DNA of 51,282 nucleotides. It comes from Paramesorhizobium endophyticum. GTDB lineage: Bacteria; Pseudomonadota; Alphaproteobacteria; Rhizobiales; Rhizobiaceae. Made by a program: the position numbers and the translations under genes. The stretch is from positions 1 through 51,282 of the forward strand of contig NZ_BMHH01000026.1 of assembly GCF_014640615.1 (NCBI RefSeq). The letters are read 5' to 3'. Of the stretch, positions 1 through 7,204 are shown in pieces. Position 1 is the stretch's first letter, and each line of letters starts with the position of its first letter. A model generated the notes under the pieces. It was not told where the DNA came from. It worked only from the letters and a program-made list of their open reading frames with translations, and made no database searches.

Positions 1-184
1 AAACGGAAGGTTCGGCGCGCAGCGCTGAAAGCCGTTTTTCTCCCCGGCCGACGCGGCTTGCCGCGCTTGCCAATTGATATCTCCGCGCTGCGGTCGCATG
101 GGCGGTTTTGTGAAAGTGTGAAAAGTCGGTGCCGGCGTGCCGGGGCCGACTATATGGAAAGTCGCCGGCGTGCCGGCGTCTGGA
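1..184. repeat. Long direct repeat, copy A (right part)
   Basis: Matches 20044-20227 almost base for base at a constant offset of 20043. The left part of the same repeat is at the other end of the window (51175-51282, matching 19861-19968). The window starts inside the left arm of a long hairpin that is intact at 20029-20095. Positions 90-178 form an 89-nt sub-block with a third copy at 16936-17024. It contains two palindromes, one of the form GTCGG..CCGG..GCCGG..CCGAC and one GCCGGC-GT-GCCGGC, separated by TATATGGAAA. No coding gene is credible here. Confidence 0.9.
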
Positions 185-408
185 TCTGCCGAAGGCAGCT
201 GCGTCAGGGGGCGTTACCCGAAGGGCCGAAACTGGCGGAAGGCCGCGACCAGGCGAAGCCGGGATTTCCGGCTTGGAACAAGACGGGAAATCCCGCTGCT
301 TCGCCGGAGCGGACGACGACAGGTTCGGTTCGCCGAAGGCGAATAGCACCCGGCCCGAAGGGGACGCCCTGACTAGCGGGCGCTTGCAATGAGCGACGCA
401 ATGATTTG
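185..408. other. GC-rich intergenic stretch, no gene seen
   Basis: GC-rich sequence follows repeat copy A, with several short inverted repeats (for example GGGAAATCCC near 290). Reading frames here overlap each other and lack ribosome-binding sites or recognisable protein sequence. It differs from the sequence that follows copy B at 20228. Confidence 0.5.
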
Positions 409-420
409 TATTAGCAATTT
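409..420 (+). promoter_or_regulatory. TATTAGCAATTT box upstream of nuclease gene
   Basis: The 12-mer TATTAGCAATTT lies about 20 nt before the nuclease gene. The same word is at 6653-6664, and at 11024-11053 it forms one arm of a perfect 12-bp palindrome. A related site is at 25305-25335. The recurrence in non-coding DNA suggests a regulator binding site; this is an inference. Confidence 0.4.
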
Positions 421-438
421 CACATTTTAAGGAGAGAA

Positions 439-864
439 ATGATGCGGATTTTTATCGGGACACTAATCGCAGTGAGCGGCTTAAGCGTCCCGACGCTGGC
501 CCAAGGGACGAATGAAACATGGCCGATTTGCGGCTACGAGAAGCGGATCACTTGCGTCGTCGATGGGGATACTTTTTGGTTCAATCGGGAGAAATATCGC
601 CTGTTCGGAATCGACGCGCCGGAGACGGGCGAGAAAGCACAATGCAGCACGGAGCGAGTCAGGGCAGACGACGCGACGAGATATTTGCAGCGGATATTGC
701 AATCCGGAGTGATCAGTTTGCAGCGGCGAGGCGTGGACCGATACAAGCGGATATTGGTGAGCGTCAAAACCAAATCCGGGGACGCTGAGGAATTGATGAT
801 CGCGCACGGGAAAGCTGCGCGGTACACCGGCGGCTATCGTGACAAACAGCAATGGTGCCGATGA
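439..864 (+). CDS. Secreted thermonuclease-like (SNase) protein
   Basis: This is a 141-residue protein with an N-terminal signal peptide (hydrophobic to about residue 20, ending TLAQ). A staphylococcal-nuclease domain follows. The catalytic-type residues are visible: VDGDT, the Arg and Asp of YRLFGIDAPET, the Glu of APET, and a second Arg in DRYKRIL. It is expected to cleave DNA or RNA in a Ca-dependent way in the periplasm or outside the cell. AAGGAGAG precedes the tandem ATGs at 439 and 442. The stop overlaps the next gene in an ATGA. Of the four SNase-fold proteins on this molecule it is the only one that keeps all these residues. Confidence 0.85.
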   Translation: MMRIFIGTLIAVSGLSVPTLAQGTNETWPICGYEKRITCVVDGDTFWFNREKYRLFGIDAPETGEKAQCSTERVRADDATRYLQRILQSGVISLQRRGVDRYKRILVSVKTKSGDAEELMIAHGKAARYTGGYRDKQQWCR

Positions 865-1280
865 TGTTCATCCGGTTCGGGCGAAAACCAAAAGCGAAGC
901 AGCATCCGATTTTCGCGATAGCATTCAATAAAGTGGTGATCCTGGCTACCGTTGCCTTGGTTGGTGTTTATTCCTTCAGGGCTGAAGTACCTAATTTCCC
1001 TTCATGGGATGAATTGAGCTTTAGCGCAGCGCTGGCGGAAAGCTGCGAGGATCGGGCTGGTGAGGGCGTTGAGACGTGCATTGAGCGAGGGAAACAAATC
1101 CACGCGACCATGGAGAAGCTGAGCGCCGAACTCGACGCGGCAAGCCGTCGGGCTTGCCGCGAGAGGTTCGGCGGTAACCTCGATGCGACTTGGCGATGTG
1201 TGAAATTGATAGACGGCCGCGATCTCGCGGCCGTCTATCGTCGGCCTGGCGCTGACGAAGGGGAGGCGGAGCCCCGCTGA
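861..1280 (+). CDS. Small membrane-anchored protein of unknown function
   Basis: About 139 residues with one membrane segment near the N-terminus (about residues 23-42: VVILATVALVGVYSF), then a Cys-containing periplasmic part. The ATG at 861 overlaps the stop of the nuclease gene (ATGA), which suggests coupled translation; an in-frame ATG at 852 is less likely. The last seven codons (EGEAEPR) and the stop lie in a 30-nt inverted repeat shared with the XRE gene at 2188. The stop codon itself is in the loop of a CCCCGC-TGAC-GCGGGG hairpin. The ending therefore looks acquired by recombination. Function not recognised. Confidence 0.65.
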   Translation: MMFIRFGRKPKAKQHPIFAIAFNKVVILATVALVGVYSFRAEVPNFPSWDELSFSAALAESCEDRAGEGVETCIERGKQIHATMEKLSAELDAASRRACRERFGGNLDATWRCVKLIDGRDLAAVYRRPGADEGEAEPR

Positions 1281-1285
1281 CGCGG
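1256..1285. repeat. 30-nt inverted repeat, left copy, with stop-codon hairpin
   Basis: These 30 bases are identical to the reverse complement of 2183-2212. Both copies form the 3' end of an unrelated coding sequence and give both proteins the same C-terminal EGEAEPR. Bases 1272-1287 fold as CCCCGC-TGAC-GCGGGG followed by TT, which could act as a weak terminator. Confidence 0.85.
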
Positions 1286-1296
1286 GGTTCCTTGGA

Positions 1297-1629
1297 TCAA
1301 CGGGAATGTGTGGGCTTTGGGCGGTTCCAGATGATGGAATAAACGTCGGGGTCATCTTGGCCGGCCGCCATGCCGAGGGTCGCGTAAATCACATAATCGA
1401 GCTCGGGCGTGTCGAAGGTGAGGGAGAGGTATTCGTTGCCGCTGGTCTTGCTCGTCTTCGTCCAGACGGCGCCGACTTCAGCAGATCCGCTGACGATGCG
1501 GTGTGTTGGGGCATTCTCGCTGGTGCGGTCCATCGGTATAATCTTGATGGGAGCATTGAGGGTTAGGGTGGTGAGGCGGCCTTCATAGATGCCGCGGCCG
1601 TTCTTTGCGACGGTGCCGATGGTTGCCAT
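1297..1629 (-). CDS. DUF736 family protein
   Basis: A 110-residue protein beginning MATIGTVAKNGRGIYEGRL, with the features of the DUF736 family often found on alphaproteobacterial plasmids (IKIIPMDRTSENAPTHRI, GAVWTKTSKTSGNEYLS, DYVIYATLG). The family function is not established. The start at 1629 follows GGAGAGACGAAA; an upstream in-frame start would add residues unlike the family. A decayed copy lies in the opposite orientation at 1873-2155. Confidence 0.85.
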   Translation of the reverse strand: MATIGTVAKNGRGIYEGRLTTLTLNAPIKIIPMDRTSENAPTHRIVSGSAEVGAVWTKTSKTSGNEYLSLTFDTPELDYVIYATLGMAAGQDDPDVYSIIWNRPKPTHSR

Positions 1630-1707
1630 TTTCGTCTCTCCTTTTTCGATCAGGGGCCATCCCCTGCGTAACGTCCGAAAAAGACCGCCTGTAAGGGCGG
1701 CAAACAC

Positions 1708-1872
1708 TCGACGGAGCGGAGCGGAGGACCGGCTGAAGGGATTATTTTGAAGCGAAGCGGGCGAGGAGCCGAAGGCGGGGAGAATAATCGATTCAGACGG
1801 TTGTTTGTTGTCCTGGCGGTCTTATAGGTCGTTACATCAAGCAGGGATGTTGCCCCGATGGCATAAGGAGAG
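1708..1872. other. Intergenic region between DUF736 gene and its decayed copy
   Basis: It contains short inverted repeats (GGATTATT near 1739 with AATAATCG near 1783; CCGCC..GGCGG near 1686) and ends with AAGGAGAG before the decayed gene at 1873. No gene is seen. Confidence 0.4.
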
Positions 1873-2155
1873 ATGAAAACGGCTACTGCGCTGACGCGAA
1901 TGCTCGCGGCATCTATGAAGGCCGCTTCACATCCGCGGAGGAGCTCATCGTTGATCCGATGGACCGCACCAGCGAGAATGCCCCAATGCCTCGGGTGACC
2001 GTTGTGCGATGAATCGATGCGGGGAGGGGAGGGGCAGGACTAGCGCTGGATGCACCTGTTATCGTGCCCGGTTCGATTATGTGATTTACGCGACCCTCGG
2101 CATGGCGGTCGGCTTGCAGCAGCGGAACGAATGGCATCGCTACGATCTGAAATAG
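1873..2155 (+). pseudogene. Decayed DUF736 gene (inverted copy)
   Basis: The three forward frames together still read DUF736 pieces: ARGIYEGRFTS, then DPMDRTSENAPMPRV, then a stop, then FDYVIYATLGMAVG and a short tail. These match residues of the intact gene at 1297-1629 on the other strand. AAGGAGAG and an ATG survive at the 5' end. Frameshifts, an internal stop and a missing middle part make it non-functional. Confidence 0.8.
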
Positions 2156-2182
2156 CCCGAAGCCATTTGCCGGTGAGCTGCT

Positions 2183-2212
2183 CCGCGTCAGCGGGGCTCC
2201 GCCTCCCCTTCG
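2183..2212. repeat. 30-nt inverted repeat, right copy
   Basis: Reverse complement of 1256-1285. Here it forms the last codons (EGEAEPR) and stop of the XRE regulator on the minus strand. Together with the inverted DUF736 copies between the arms, it marks 1256-2212 as a rearranged segment. Confidence 0.85.
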
Positions 2213-2607
2213 CGAGAAGCGCGGTCGGTGGCTGCCAGTTCACGGGCAACAGAAATGAGGACCCGCCGCCGGCGCGGATTTTTTATCTTAGCGACAAGTT
2301 CGGCCAGTTGGACAAATTCGGAATTGGAAAGAAACTGCGTGACTAGCGGGTTTTCCGGCTGGCCGTTAGTATCAAAAAAATATGAAACTGGAACATTAAA
2401 GATTTCAGCTATGTTTTGGAGTCGGCTGGCGCCGATACGATTTGAGCCTTTTTCGTATTTTTGAATCTGCTGAAATGTAATTCCGAGTGCCTCACCTAAT
2501 TTCTCTTGGCTGCAGCGCAGAGAATTGCGCAGCGCCCGCAGCCTAGCGCCAACTTTAACATCGATTGGATTCGGCGTTTTCGGTGACGGTTTATGAATAT
2601 TCGGCAT
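2188..2607 (-). CDS. XRE-family transcriptional regulator
   Basis: A 139-residue DNA-binding protein. The helix-turn-helix lies near residues 18-75: VGARLRALRNSL, SQEKLGEALGITFQQIQKYE, then GSNRIGASRLQNIAEIF. This is a Cro/C1-type domain of a form very common in Hyphomicrobiales. The C-terminal third is charged and ends in the shared EGEAEPR. The start at 2607 has GGAGAGG just upstream; an ATG at 2619 is inside that ribosome-binding site. It is a plausible repressor of plasmid genes; the target is unknown. Confidence 0.85.
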   Translation of the reverse strand: MPNIHKPSPKTPNPIDVKVGARLRALRNSLRCSQEKLGEALGITFQQIQKYEKGSNRIGASRLQNIAEIFNVPVSYFFDTNGQPENPLVTQFLSNSEFVQLAELVAKIKNPRRRRVLISVARELAATDRASREGEAEPR

Positions 2608-2677
2608 TATCCTCTCCATCTAAAAATGTTCAACTCGAGCCAGGCCGCGGGCAGGAGAACGCGGCCGGGAATTCGGG

Positions 2678-3097
2678 CTAATTCAGCTTCGCGATCACAG
2701 TCGGCCGACAATCATGCATCCGAAGATGGAACCGGCAACGGCGGGAGCCGGAGCCGGTGAGAAAAACCGGGTCAATGACGGGATGCACTAGGGTAATTCG
2801 CTCGGCGAACGCTTGAATCGGCGCGGACGGGTTTATGATTTCCTCGTCCTCGTCGGTGCCGGTTATGATAAGATTGCCGGCGATTGGCTCCAGATAGCCA
2901 TCAATCACGGTGACGCATGGCATACCATCGGCAAGGCCGCGTTCGCAAAACACGAAATGACCGTCAACTTTCGCGATATCGAGTTGCTTGCATCCAATAA
3001 GACGAATGATCGTCTCGATCTGCGCTTTGCCGTCAGGGAGAGAAACGCTTTGAAGCGTTCGGTCAAATGCTTTCAGAAAATAAGCTGTAACAGACAT
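2678..3097 (-). CDS. Conserved hypothetical, DUF3846-like
   Basis: A 139-residue soluble protein. Its layout recalls DUF3846 proteins of phages and plasmids (Ile-rich start, IGCKQLDIAKV, then GYLEPIAGNLIITGTDEDEE). The C-terminal half is more basic. The 50473-50916 gene has a similar layout (IDC..LERFAIDEIHDLW, GSGVILAHNSAGE) and may be a distant relative. The resemblance is by eye; function unknown. Confidence 0.55.
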   Translation of the reverse strand: MSVTAYFLKAFDRTLQSVSLPDGKAQIETIIRLIGCKQLDIAKVDGHFVFCERGLADGMPCVTVIDGYLEPIAGNLIITGTDEDEEIINPSAPIQAFAERITLVHPVIDPVFLTGSGSRRCRFHLRMHDCRPTVIAKLN

Positions 3098-3113
3098 TGT
3101 GAAAATCCAAACT

Positions 3114-3141
3114 CAGCATTTGCGGGCGCCCCCGCATATGC
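3114..3141. promoter_or_regulatory. Palindrome upstream of the 2678-3097 gene
   Basis: AGCAT-T-TGCGGG, loop CGCC, then CCCGCA-T-ATGCT forms an 11-bp interrupted stem in the 5' region of the minus-strand gene that starts at 3097. It could be an operator or a leader hairpin. A second pairing, TCGGGGAG at 3158-3165 with CTCCCCGA at 3233-3240, lies further upstream. No gene is seen in 3098-3444. Confidence 0.45.
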
Positions 3142-3368
3142 TCAATGATCTTGGTGATCGGGGAGTTTGGAAAACCGATAGACACGGCCCCCACGGCCTT
3201 TAGTTCGAAGAACCTGTTGCATTCGCCGCAGGCTCCCCGACCATAAAGGTCAGTGAGTTTGGTGATTTAACGTTTCACCGTCCGATCTATAGGGTTCCAA
3301 CGCCCTGGGCCATCGCGTGAATGGCTTAGTCTCAATAATAATGATTTTTGGAAAATCGTCCAGCCCAG

Positions 3369-3414
3369 TCCGCAACTTTTGCGGACGTATGACGCAGAAG
3401 ATTCGCGTCATACG
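3369..3414 (-). terminator. Tandem hairpins downstream of the 3445-3954 gene
   Basis: Two adjacent perfect hairpins: TCCGCAA-CTT-TTGCGGA at 3369-3385, and CGTATGACGC with GCGTCATACG at 3386-3395 and 3405-3414. They lie about 30 nt past the stop of the minus-strand gene at 3445. No long T tract follows, so factor-independent termination is uncertain; an operator role is also possible. Confidence 0.45.
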
Positions 3415-3444
3415 GTCAACAAATGGTCAACGCCGGGATAATTA

Positions 3445-3954
3445 TTATCTTGGCGGAATACCCCCTGATGGCACTGGAGGAAAATAGGAAGAGCCTTTTT
3501 CGGCGATGGGTAATTCTCGCGGCCTTGTCGGAAGCACGATACCCCAATTCTCACGGTCCTTACGCATGAAGTTGACCGGGCGTCCATATAGCTTCCGGCG
3601 CGATTCATCCATAAAAAATGTTTGGCAATGCACAAATTGCGGATCTTGGTCCACCTTATGGCGATAAGCGTCATATCCACCATTCTTGCAAGCAAAGAGG
3701 AAAATCGCGGCGGGGAGGGGCTTTCCCGGCGCGACCTGGTGGAAATCAATCGTCATGACGGGATCGCCGTCACGGGCGCGCTCGAAGGCAATGTTCGCCT
3801 GGCGCTGGCTCGGAAAATCGCCATTGCCGGATTGTACGGGCGGCTTGAAAGAGCCGTCCCATGTCCAATCCAAATCTCCTGAATGGTCATATTGCGCATA
3901 TGCCGTGCTGCTCACCAGCACGCCTAGAATCGCGGCCGCTATTGCCTTCATCAT
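3445..3954 (-). CDS. Secreted hypothetical protein
   Basis: A 169-residue protein with a clear signal peptide (MMKAIAAAILGVLVSSTAYA, then QYDHSG). The mature part has two Cys (FACKNG and FVHCQTFF) and a Pro-rich end (PPVPSGGIPPR). GAGGG precedes the ATG. It is the last of a minus-strand group with 3961-4494, 4494-4913 and 4915-5190, whose spacings are very small. Function not recognised. Confidence 0.7.
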   Translation of the reverse strand: MMKAIAAAILGVLVSSTAYAQYDHSGDLDWTWDGSFKPPVQSGNGDFPSQRQANIAFERARDGDPVMTIDFHQVAPGKPLPAAIFLFACKNGGYDAYRHKVDQDPQFVHCQTFFMDESRRKLYGRPVNFMRKDRENWGIVLPTRPRELPIAEKGSSYFPPVPSGGIPPR

Positions 3955-3960
3955 GATCCC

Positions 3961-4494
3961 TCAATTGCTTGATTGTTTTGTCTCGCCAGACTTGTAAAGC
4001 CATGGCTCGGTGAACGGGCCTTGCCACACGCCGCGTCCAGCGGCCTTGGCTTCAGCTTCGTTTTTCACATAGTTCCCATAGACCTGCGTTTCTCCACTTC
4101 GGTCTATGATCGCCCATCCGCGCCGGATCATTTCACCTCCAATGTCCGTGACCTGGGCAGTTGCGCAAACCGCGTATAGGCGGTCGAGGCCGTCCGCCTC
4201 CTTGCCGTTTTGAGGCACCACACGGCATCCAAGGGCTTGATCAGCGACGAAGGAGGCCAGCACATCGCGGGCGAACAATCCGGCCGGATACCCGCGTTTG
4301 ATCCGGTCCTCTCCCTTTTGTTCCAGCGCCGGCGCAGAGATACCGGCCAATCGAACCGGCTGGCCGGCGACGACGAGGCTATCACCGTCAACGGTATACC
4401 CGTATCCGGATATGATCCGGTCTGTTTGTTGTGCCTGGACGCCGCTGGAAATGAGAGCTGCGAGCGCTCCCGTCATGAATATCAGTGGTCTCAT
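3961..4494 (-). CDS. Secreted SNase-fold protein, catalytic residues degraded
   Basis: A 177-residue protein with a signal peptide (MRPLIFMTGALAALISSGVQAQ) and a staphylococcal-nuclease fold: VDGDSLVV, VRLAGISAP, then MIRRGWAI, NEAEAKAAGRGVWQGP. The Asp and Glu normally found in a GIDAPE motif are replaced (GISAPA), so nuclease activity is doubtful. The start at 4494 overlaps the upstream stop by one base (TAATG). It may be a binding or envelope protein derived from a nuclease. Confidence 0.75.
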   Translation of the reverse strand: MRPLIFMTGALAALISSGVQAQQTDRIISGYGYTVDGDSLVVAGQPVRLAGISAPALEQKGEDRIKRGYPAGLFARDVLASFVADQALGCRVVPQNGKEADGLDRLYAVCATAQVTDIGGEMIRRGWAIIDRSGETQVYGNYVKNEAEAKAAGRGVWQGPFTEPWLYKSGETKQSSN

Positions 4495-4913
4495 TAGGAG
4501 AATGCCCCATATCGAATGCGCTGATAGACGAGGCCAACAATCGCGAGCAGTACAAAAACCGCAGACATTGTGAAAATGGCGTCTATCAATGAGAAGGAGG
4601 AAAGATAGCCGACGCCGCCGACAATGGCGGCCGCGGCAAGGCCGATCAAGACCGCGGCTTTCCCGCGCCGGTTTATCGGAGGAAGAGAAAAAGAAGGTCG
4701 AGCGGATGGGCAATGTTCAGGTAACGGTTGCCAGCCGATTATCCGTTCGTCATCGGGCGCAAGAACGATTTGGTTGAGCACGTCAAGAAAAACGCCGTGA
4801 CGGCGACTGAACCGGACGACGGTGACATATTCCTCGACGCCCGCTGCCGCGTCCAGTTGGATGATAAAGGGACGCTCGTGAGGCGGAGCGCTGCCAAGTG
4901 ATCGCCACGACAT
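4494..4913 (-). CDS. Hypothetical protein with two membrane segments
   Basis: A 139-residue protein. The N-terminal 80 residues are soluble (VVRFSRRHGVFLDVLNQIVL, ERIIGWQPLP). Two membrane segments follow (AAVLIGLAAAAIVGGVGYL and AIFTMSAVFVLLAIVGLVY). It is translationally close to both neighbours (TAATG with the SNase-like gene; 1 nt from the gene at 4915). No family recognised. Confidence 0.65.
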   Translation of the reverse strand: MSWRSLGSAPPHERPFIIQLDAAAGVEEYVTVVRFSRRHGVFLDVLNQIVLAPDDERIIGWQPLPEHCPSARPSFSLPPINRRGKAAVLIGLAAAAIVGGVGYLSSFSLIDAIFTMSAVFVLLAIVGLVYQRIRYGAFS

Positions 4914-4914
4914 G

Positions 4915-5190
4915 TTATTCTTCGGGCGGCAGTTTCAGCGACTTTGCGGCCTTTTTCGGATTTGCAAAACACTGCTTTCTAAGTTGGCCCTTCGCCTCAT
5001 AGCAGAGTGCGGCATAGGTGCGATAACCGACTTCCGGCCAGTCGGGGAAGGCAGTGGCGGCAATTTCAAGCAATTTTTGGTATTCGGGCGGCTGACAACC
5101 ATCGCCGGTCGCGCCGCAATTGTCCTGCGCTGCCGCCGGCGCGGCGGTCAGAAACACGGCGGAAAAAAGCAAAGGGATCAAAGATTTCAT
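4915..5190 (-). CDS. Small secreted Cys-containing protein
   Basis: 91 residues with a signal peptide (MKSLIPLLFSAVFLTAAPAAAQ). The mature domain of about 70 residues has four Cys (DNCGATGDGC, ALCYEAK, KQCFANP), which may form disulphides in the periplasm. The start at 5190 follows GGAGGT with good spacing; longer upstream readings lack a signal peptide start. First gene of the 3445-5190 group. Confidence 0.7.
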   Translation of the reverse strand: MKSLIPLLFSAVFLTAAPAAAQDNCGATGDGCQPPEYQKLLEIAATAFPDWPEVGYRTYAALCYEAKGQLRKQCFANPKKAAKSLKLPPEE

Positions 5191-5463
5191 TGCGACCTCC
5201 AGTTTATTACATCTTATACAAATCCGGCGCGGAAATCCATCCGGCGCGGTTGCCCCATCAACGCGCGCCAACGCGCGCCGCCCGTGTAGGCCGTGCGCCG
5301 CCAAACGGCGGTTGTTTTCGCGCCAGCGGCTCAATGGGAGTCAAATACGAGCATTTTCAGCATCCCCCATAGGTGCGTGTTTGCGCACGGCACCGCCACC
5401 TCGCCCGCTCCTAAGCCCCTTTTTTTGGCGTAAACGTTTCGCGTGTTTGCCCCGGCAGCCCCG
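5191..5463. other. Intergenic region, no gene seen
   Basis: GC-rich and rich in short repeats of CGCGCC. It contains GGTGCGTG..GCGCACGGCACC near 5380 and a T tract at 5420. A hairpin of AGCCCC-GTTA-GGGGCT (5457-5472) overlaps the stop of the replication-type gene and may end its transcript. Confidence 0.4.
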
Positions 5464-6180
5464 TTAGGGGCTGTCCGGACTGAATAAATTGAAGTGAGTG
5501 CGCTTTGCGCGCTCTCCGCTTATCATTGGAATGATATTGTAATTTAGGTGATGGTTTTTAGAGGACAATTTTGTCTCATCTGAAAACACGCGATTGCTTA
5601 CCCAATCAGCTCCTAATTTTCCTGCCAAATCAGCGGCAAGCTTCTCGAAATTGGTCCAGTACGGCAACACCTTGGCCGTGATCTCGATCACGAGGCCGGT
5701 ATAAAGTCCCGTCCGTCCGGTGCGGGTGCGGGTGACGATATAGCCGAACCGGATGAGCTCACCGATATAGCGCTGGATCGAGCGTACAGACCGGCTCATG
5801 ATACTTGCGAGCGTGAATTTCGTTGTTTCCGTCCGACCGTGCTTGCCGCATCGGGCGCGGATCACCTGCAGCAAGGCTTTCGCCTGTGGCGTCAGCCTGT
5901 CGTCACGCGCGGCCTCAGTGGACATAGGGTTTGCATATTGACGTGTGGCTTGAGGCGCTTGCCGCTGCCAGCGAGCCGGAGGAGGGCTGGCCTTCCCCTG
6001 GCTGGCTTTGGCACGTTTCACCCTTTCCTCATGAGCGGCGAGATCCGCTTCATATTCTTCGTCGGTGATCCAGCCGTTCCCGACTGCGAACCAATAGTCG
6101 CGGCTATTAAATGCGGGCTTTCGCCAGTTAAGCGGTTGCGGCATCCGAGGCGCCGCCCCGAAACGTAAGATACCATTCAT
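5464..6180 (-). CDS. Winged-helix protein, candidate replication initiator
   Basis: A 238-residue basic protein. The N-terminal part is charged. A helix-turn-helix domain covers about residues 85-160 (LTPQAKALLQVIRARC, TKFTLASIMSRSVRSIQRYIGELIRFGYIVTR), and an Asn- and Ser-rich tail follows. Such domains occur in plasmid replication initiators and in unrelated regulators. The call rests on three points: no other replication gene is visible, the plasmid must have one, and the upstream region is full of inverted repeats. The start at 6180 follows AGGGGAA at about 9 nt. Confidence 0.45.
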   Translation of the reverse strand: MNGILRFGAAPRMPQPLNWRKPAFNSRDYWFAVGNGWITDEEYEADLAAHEERVKRAKASQGKASPPPARWQRQAPQATRQYANPMSTEAARDDRLTPQAKALLQVIRARCGKHGRTETTKFTLASIMSRSVRSIQRYIGELIRFGYIVTRTRTGRTGLYTGLVIEITAKVLPYWTNFEKLAADLAGKLGADWVSNRVFSDETKLSSKNHHLNYNIIPMISGERAKRTHFNLFSPDSP

Positions 6181-6270
6181 CGGTCACTTCCCCTTTTTGG
6201 GGCCGTGTTCAGGCTAAAGCTCACCCGTTCGGAAAATTGGCGTTTTTCCGTTGACAGCAGCTCGCAATTT

Positions 6271-6307
6271 TGGGAAAGTGACTCTTGAACAGTTTGGCAC
6301 TTTCCCA
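6271..6307. promoter_or_regulatory. 10-bp inverted repeat upstream of the initiator candidate
   Basis: TGGGAAAGTG (6271-6280) and CACTTTCCCA (6298-6307) are perfect inverted copies around 17 nt. The site lies about 90-125 nt before the start of the minus-strand gene at 6180. It could be an autoregulatory operator or part of the origin. Confidence 0.5.
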
Positions 6308-6309
6308 TC

Positions 6310-6346
6310 AAAAACCGCTTCGACGTTGGCGCGTCTGGCGGTTTTT
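6310..6346 (+). terminator. Terminator-like hairpin, symmetric
   Basis: AAAAACCGC (6310-6318) and GCGGTTTTT (6338-6346) pair perfectly across a 19-nt loop. A and T runs make it terminator-like in both directions. It lies inside the putative replication control region. Confidence 0.5.
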
Positions 6347-6392
6347 CTATTTAGCCTGAACTAGCCATATAACCCTCTCCGTGTTGTCGATT

Positions 6393-6416
6393 AGGCAAGC
6401 GAGTAATCGCTTGCCT
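6393..6416. repeat. Perfect 10-bp hairpin in origin-like region
   Basis: AGGCAAGCGA, loop GTAA, TCGCTTGCCT. The very short loop and perfect stem suggest an RNA hairpin or a protein-binding palindrome. It sits between the initiator candidate and the small-RNA-like unit at 6480-6575. Confidence 0.6.
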
Positions 6417-6479
6417 GGCGATTTGCCGGTCGCGCTGCTGCGCCATAGGCGCGCAAGCGCAACCGCCAAAAGGTGGCAG

Positions 6480-6575
6480 TTGACGAAATGAGGGGGAAGC
6501 GATAGGATTGTTTGTATTAGGGATTTTTGACCTATCGACCCCGCGTGGCAACCCCGCCATGCGGGGTTTTCTTTT
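6480..6575 (+). ncRNA. Candidate short RNA with promoter and terminator
   Basis: TTGACG (6480-6485), a 17-nt spacer and TAGGAT (6503-6508) resemble a sigma-70-type promoter. About 45 nt further on is a strong terminator: CCCCGC, CAT, GCGGGG, then TTTTCTTTT (6552-6575). A second CCCCGC at 6539-6544 could compete for the same GCGGGG. The predicted transcript of about 60 nt holds no good reading frame. It may be a regulatory RNA near the replication gene; no expression evidence. Confidence 0.4.
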
Positions 6576-6669
6576 CCTCAACATTTAAATTCCTGCATTC
6601 GGACGAATCGTCCCAAAGCATACGCTGACACAATGTAGCCTAAGGGACAATGTATTAGCAATTTTCGAG

Positions 6670-6915
6670 CTACAAATCGCCGCGCGTCTCATTCGATACG
6701 ACGAGGCGAACACGCGGCTCAATCGGCTCATTTGTGAAAACAGGAGCCGTGTCCAGCGACGGCAACCGCTCATTGGCCAGCAGCAATAATGCTCTTGTGA
6801 TGGTGTCGGTTTGAGATCGATGCCGCGCATAATTGGTGAGTAGCGTCACGACGAAGCCGAAAGTTGCGCCGACCGATAGGCCGAAAACAAAGTCAGTAGA
6901 CCCGAAATAATCCAT
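6670..6915 (-). CDS. Small membrane protein, paralogue of 6927-7151
   Basis: 81 residues starting MDYFGSTDFVFGLSVGATFG, with one membrane segment (about residues 9-28) and a hydrophilic C-terminus. The start pattern (MD, five or so residues, DF.FG..VGA) is repeated in the neighbouring 74-residue protein, so the pair arose by tandem duplication. Both lie downstream of the autotransporter and its terminator. Function unknown. Confidence 0.6.
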   Translation of the reverse strand: MDYFGSTDFVFGLSVGATFGFVVTLLTNYARHRSQTDTITRALLLLANERLPSLDTAPVFTNEPIEPRVRLVVSNETRGDL

Positions 6916-6926
6916 AGCGCTGCCGT

Positions 6927-7151
6927 CTAAATTCCGAAGAACTTTGGAATGCTGGCTTCGCCCGCGGGCTCATCTGCATCGTTCGGGTACGCAGGAGTGC
7001 TATTCGCTTCCCTCAGCTGAGCAAGCACACCGATGGCTCCCTCTCGCTCTGTCTTCCGCAACAGAGGATCCATCGCAATCATCATGACGATACTGACCGA
7101 GGCACCGACGACCGCGCCAAAGCCAAAATCCGCTGGGTTCGATATATCCAT
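6927..7151 (-). CDS. Small membrane protein, paralogue of 6670-6915
   Basis: 74 residues starting MDISNPADFGFGAVVGASVS, with one membrane segment, then REGAIGVLAQLREANST and a short tail. The ribosome-binding site is weak (AAAGGGC). It begins 18 nt after the terminator of the autotransporter gene, so it may need its own promoter or read-through. Confidence 0.6.
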   Translation of the reverse strand: MDISNPADFGFGAVVGASVSIVMMIAMDPLLRKTEREGAIGVLAQLREANSTPAYPNDADEPAGEASIPKFFGI

Positions 7152-7168
7152 TTTTCATGCCCTTTTTG

Positions 7169-7198
7169 AAAAGGGCCGCTTTATTGCGGCCCTTTTTT
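7169..7198 (-). terminator. Bidirectional terminator after the autotransporter gene
   Basis: AAAAGGGCCGC (7169-7179), loop TTTATT, GCGGCCCTTTT (7186-7196). The stem is perfect and flanked by A and T runs. It follows the autotransporter stop codon (7205) on the minus strand by a few bases. Confidence 0.85.
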
Positions 7199-7204
7199 GT
7201 ATCG

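Noticed and set aside
439-864. Signal that the first SNase gene is a toxin of a toxin-immunity pair
   Set aside because: The overlapping downstream gene is a membrane protein of unknown type, but nothing in either sequence shows export as a toxin or immunity. Not supported.
6351-6584. 77-codon minus-strand frame in the origin-like region
   Set aside because: It starts inside a strong terminator hairpin, lacks a ribosome-binding site, and crosses several palindromes. It is unlikely to be a gene.
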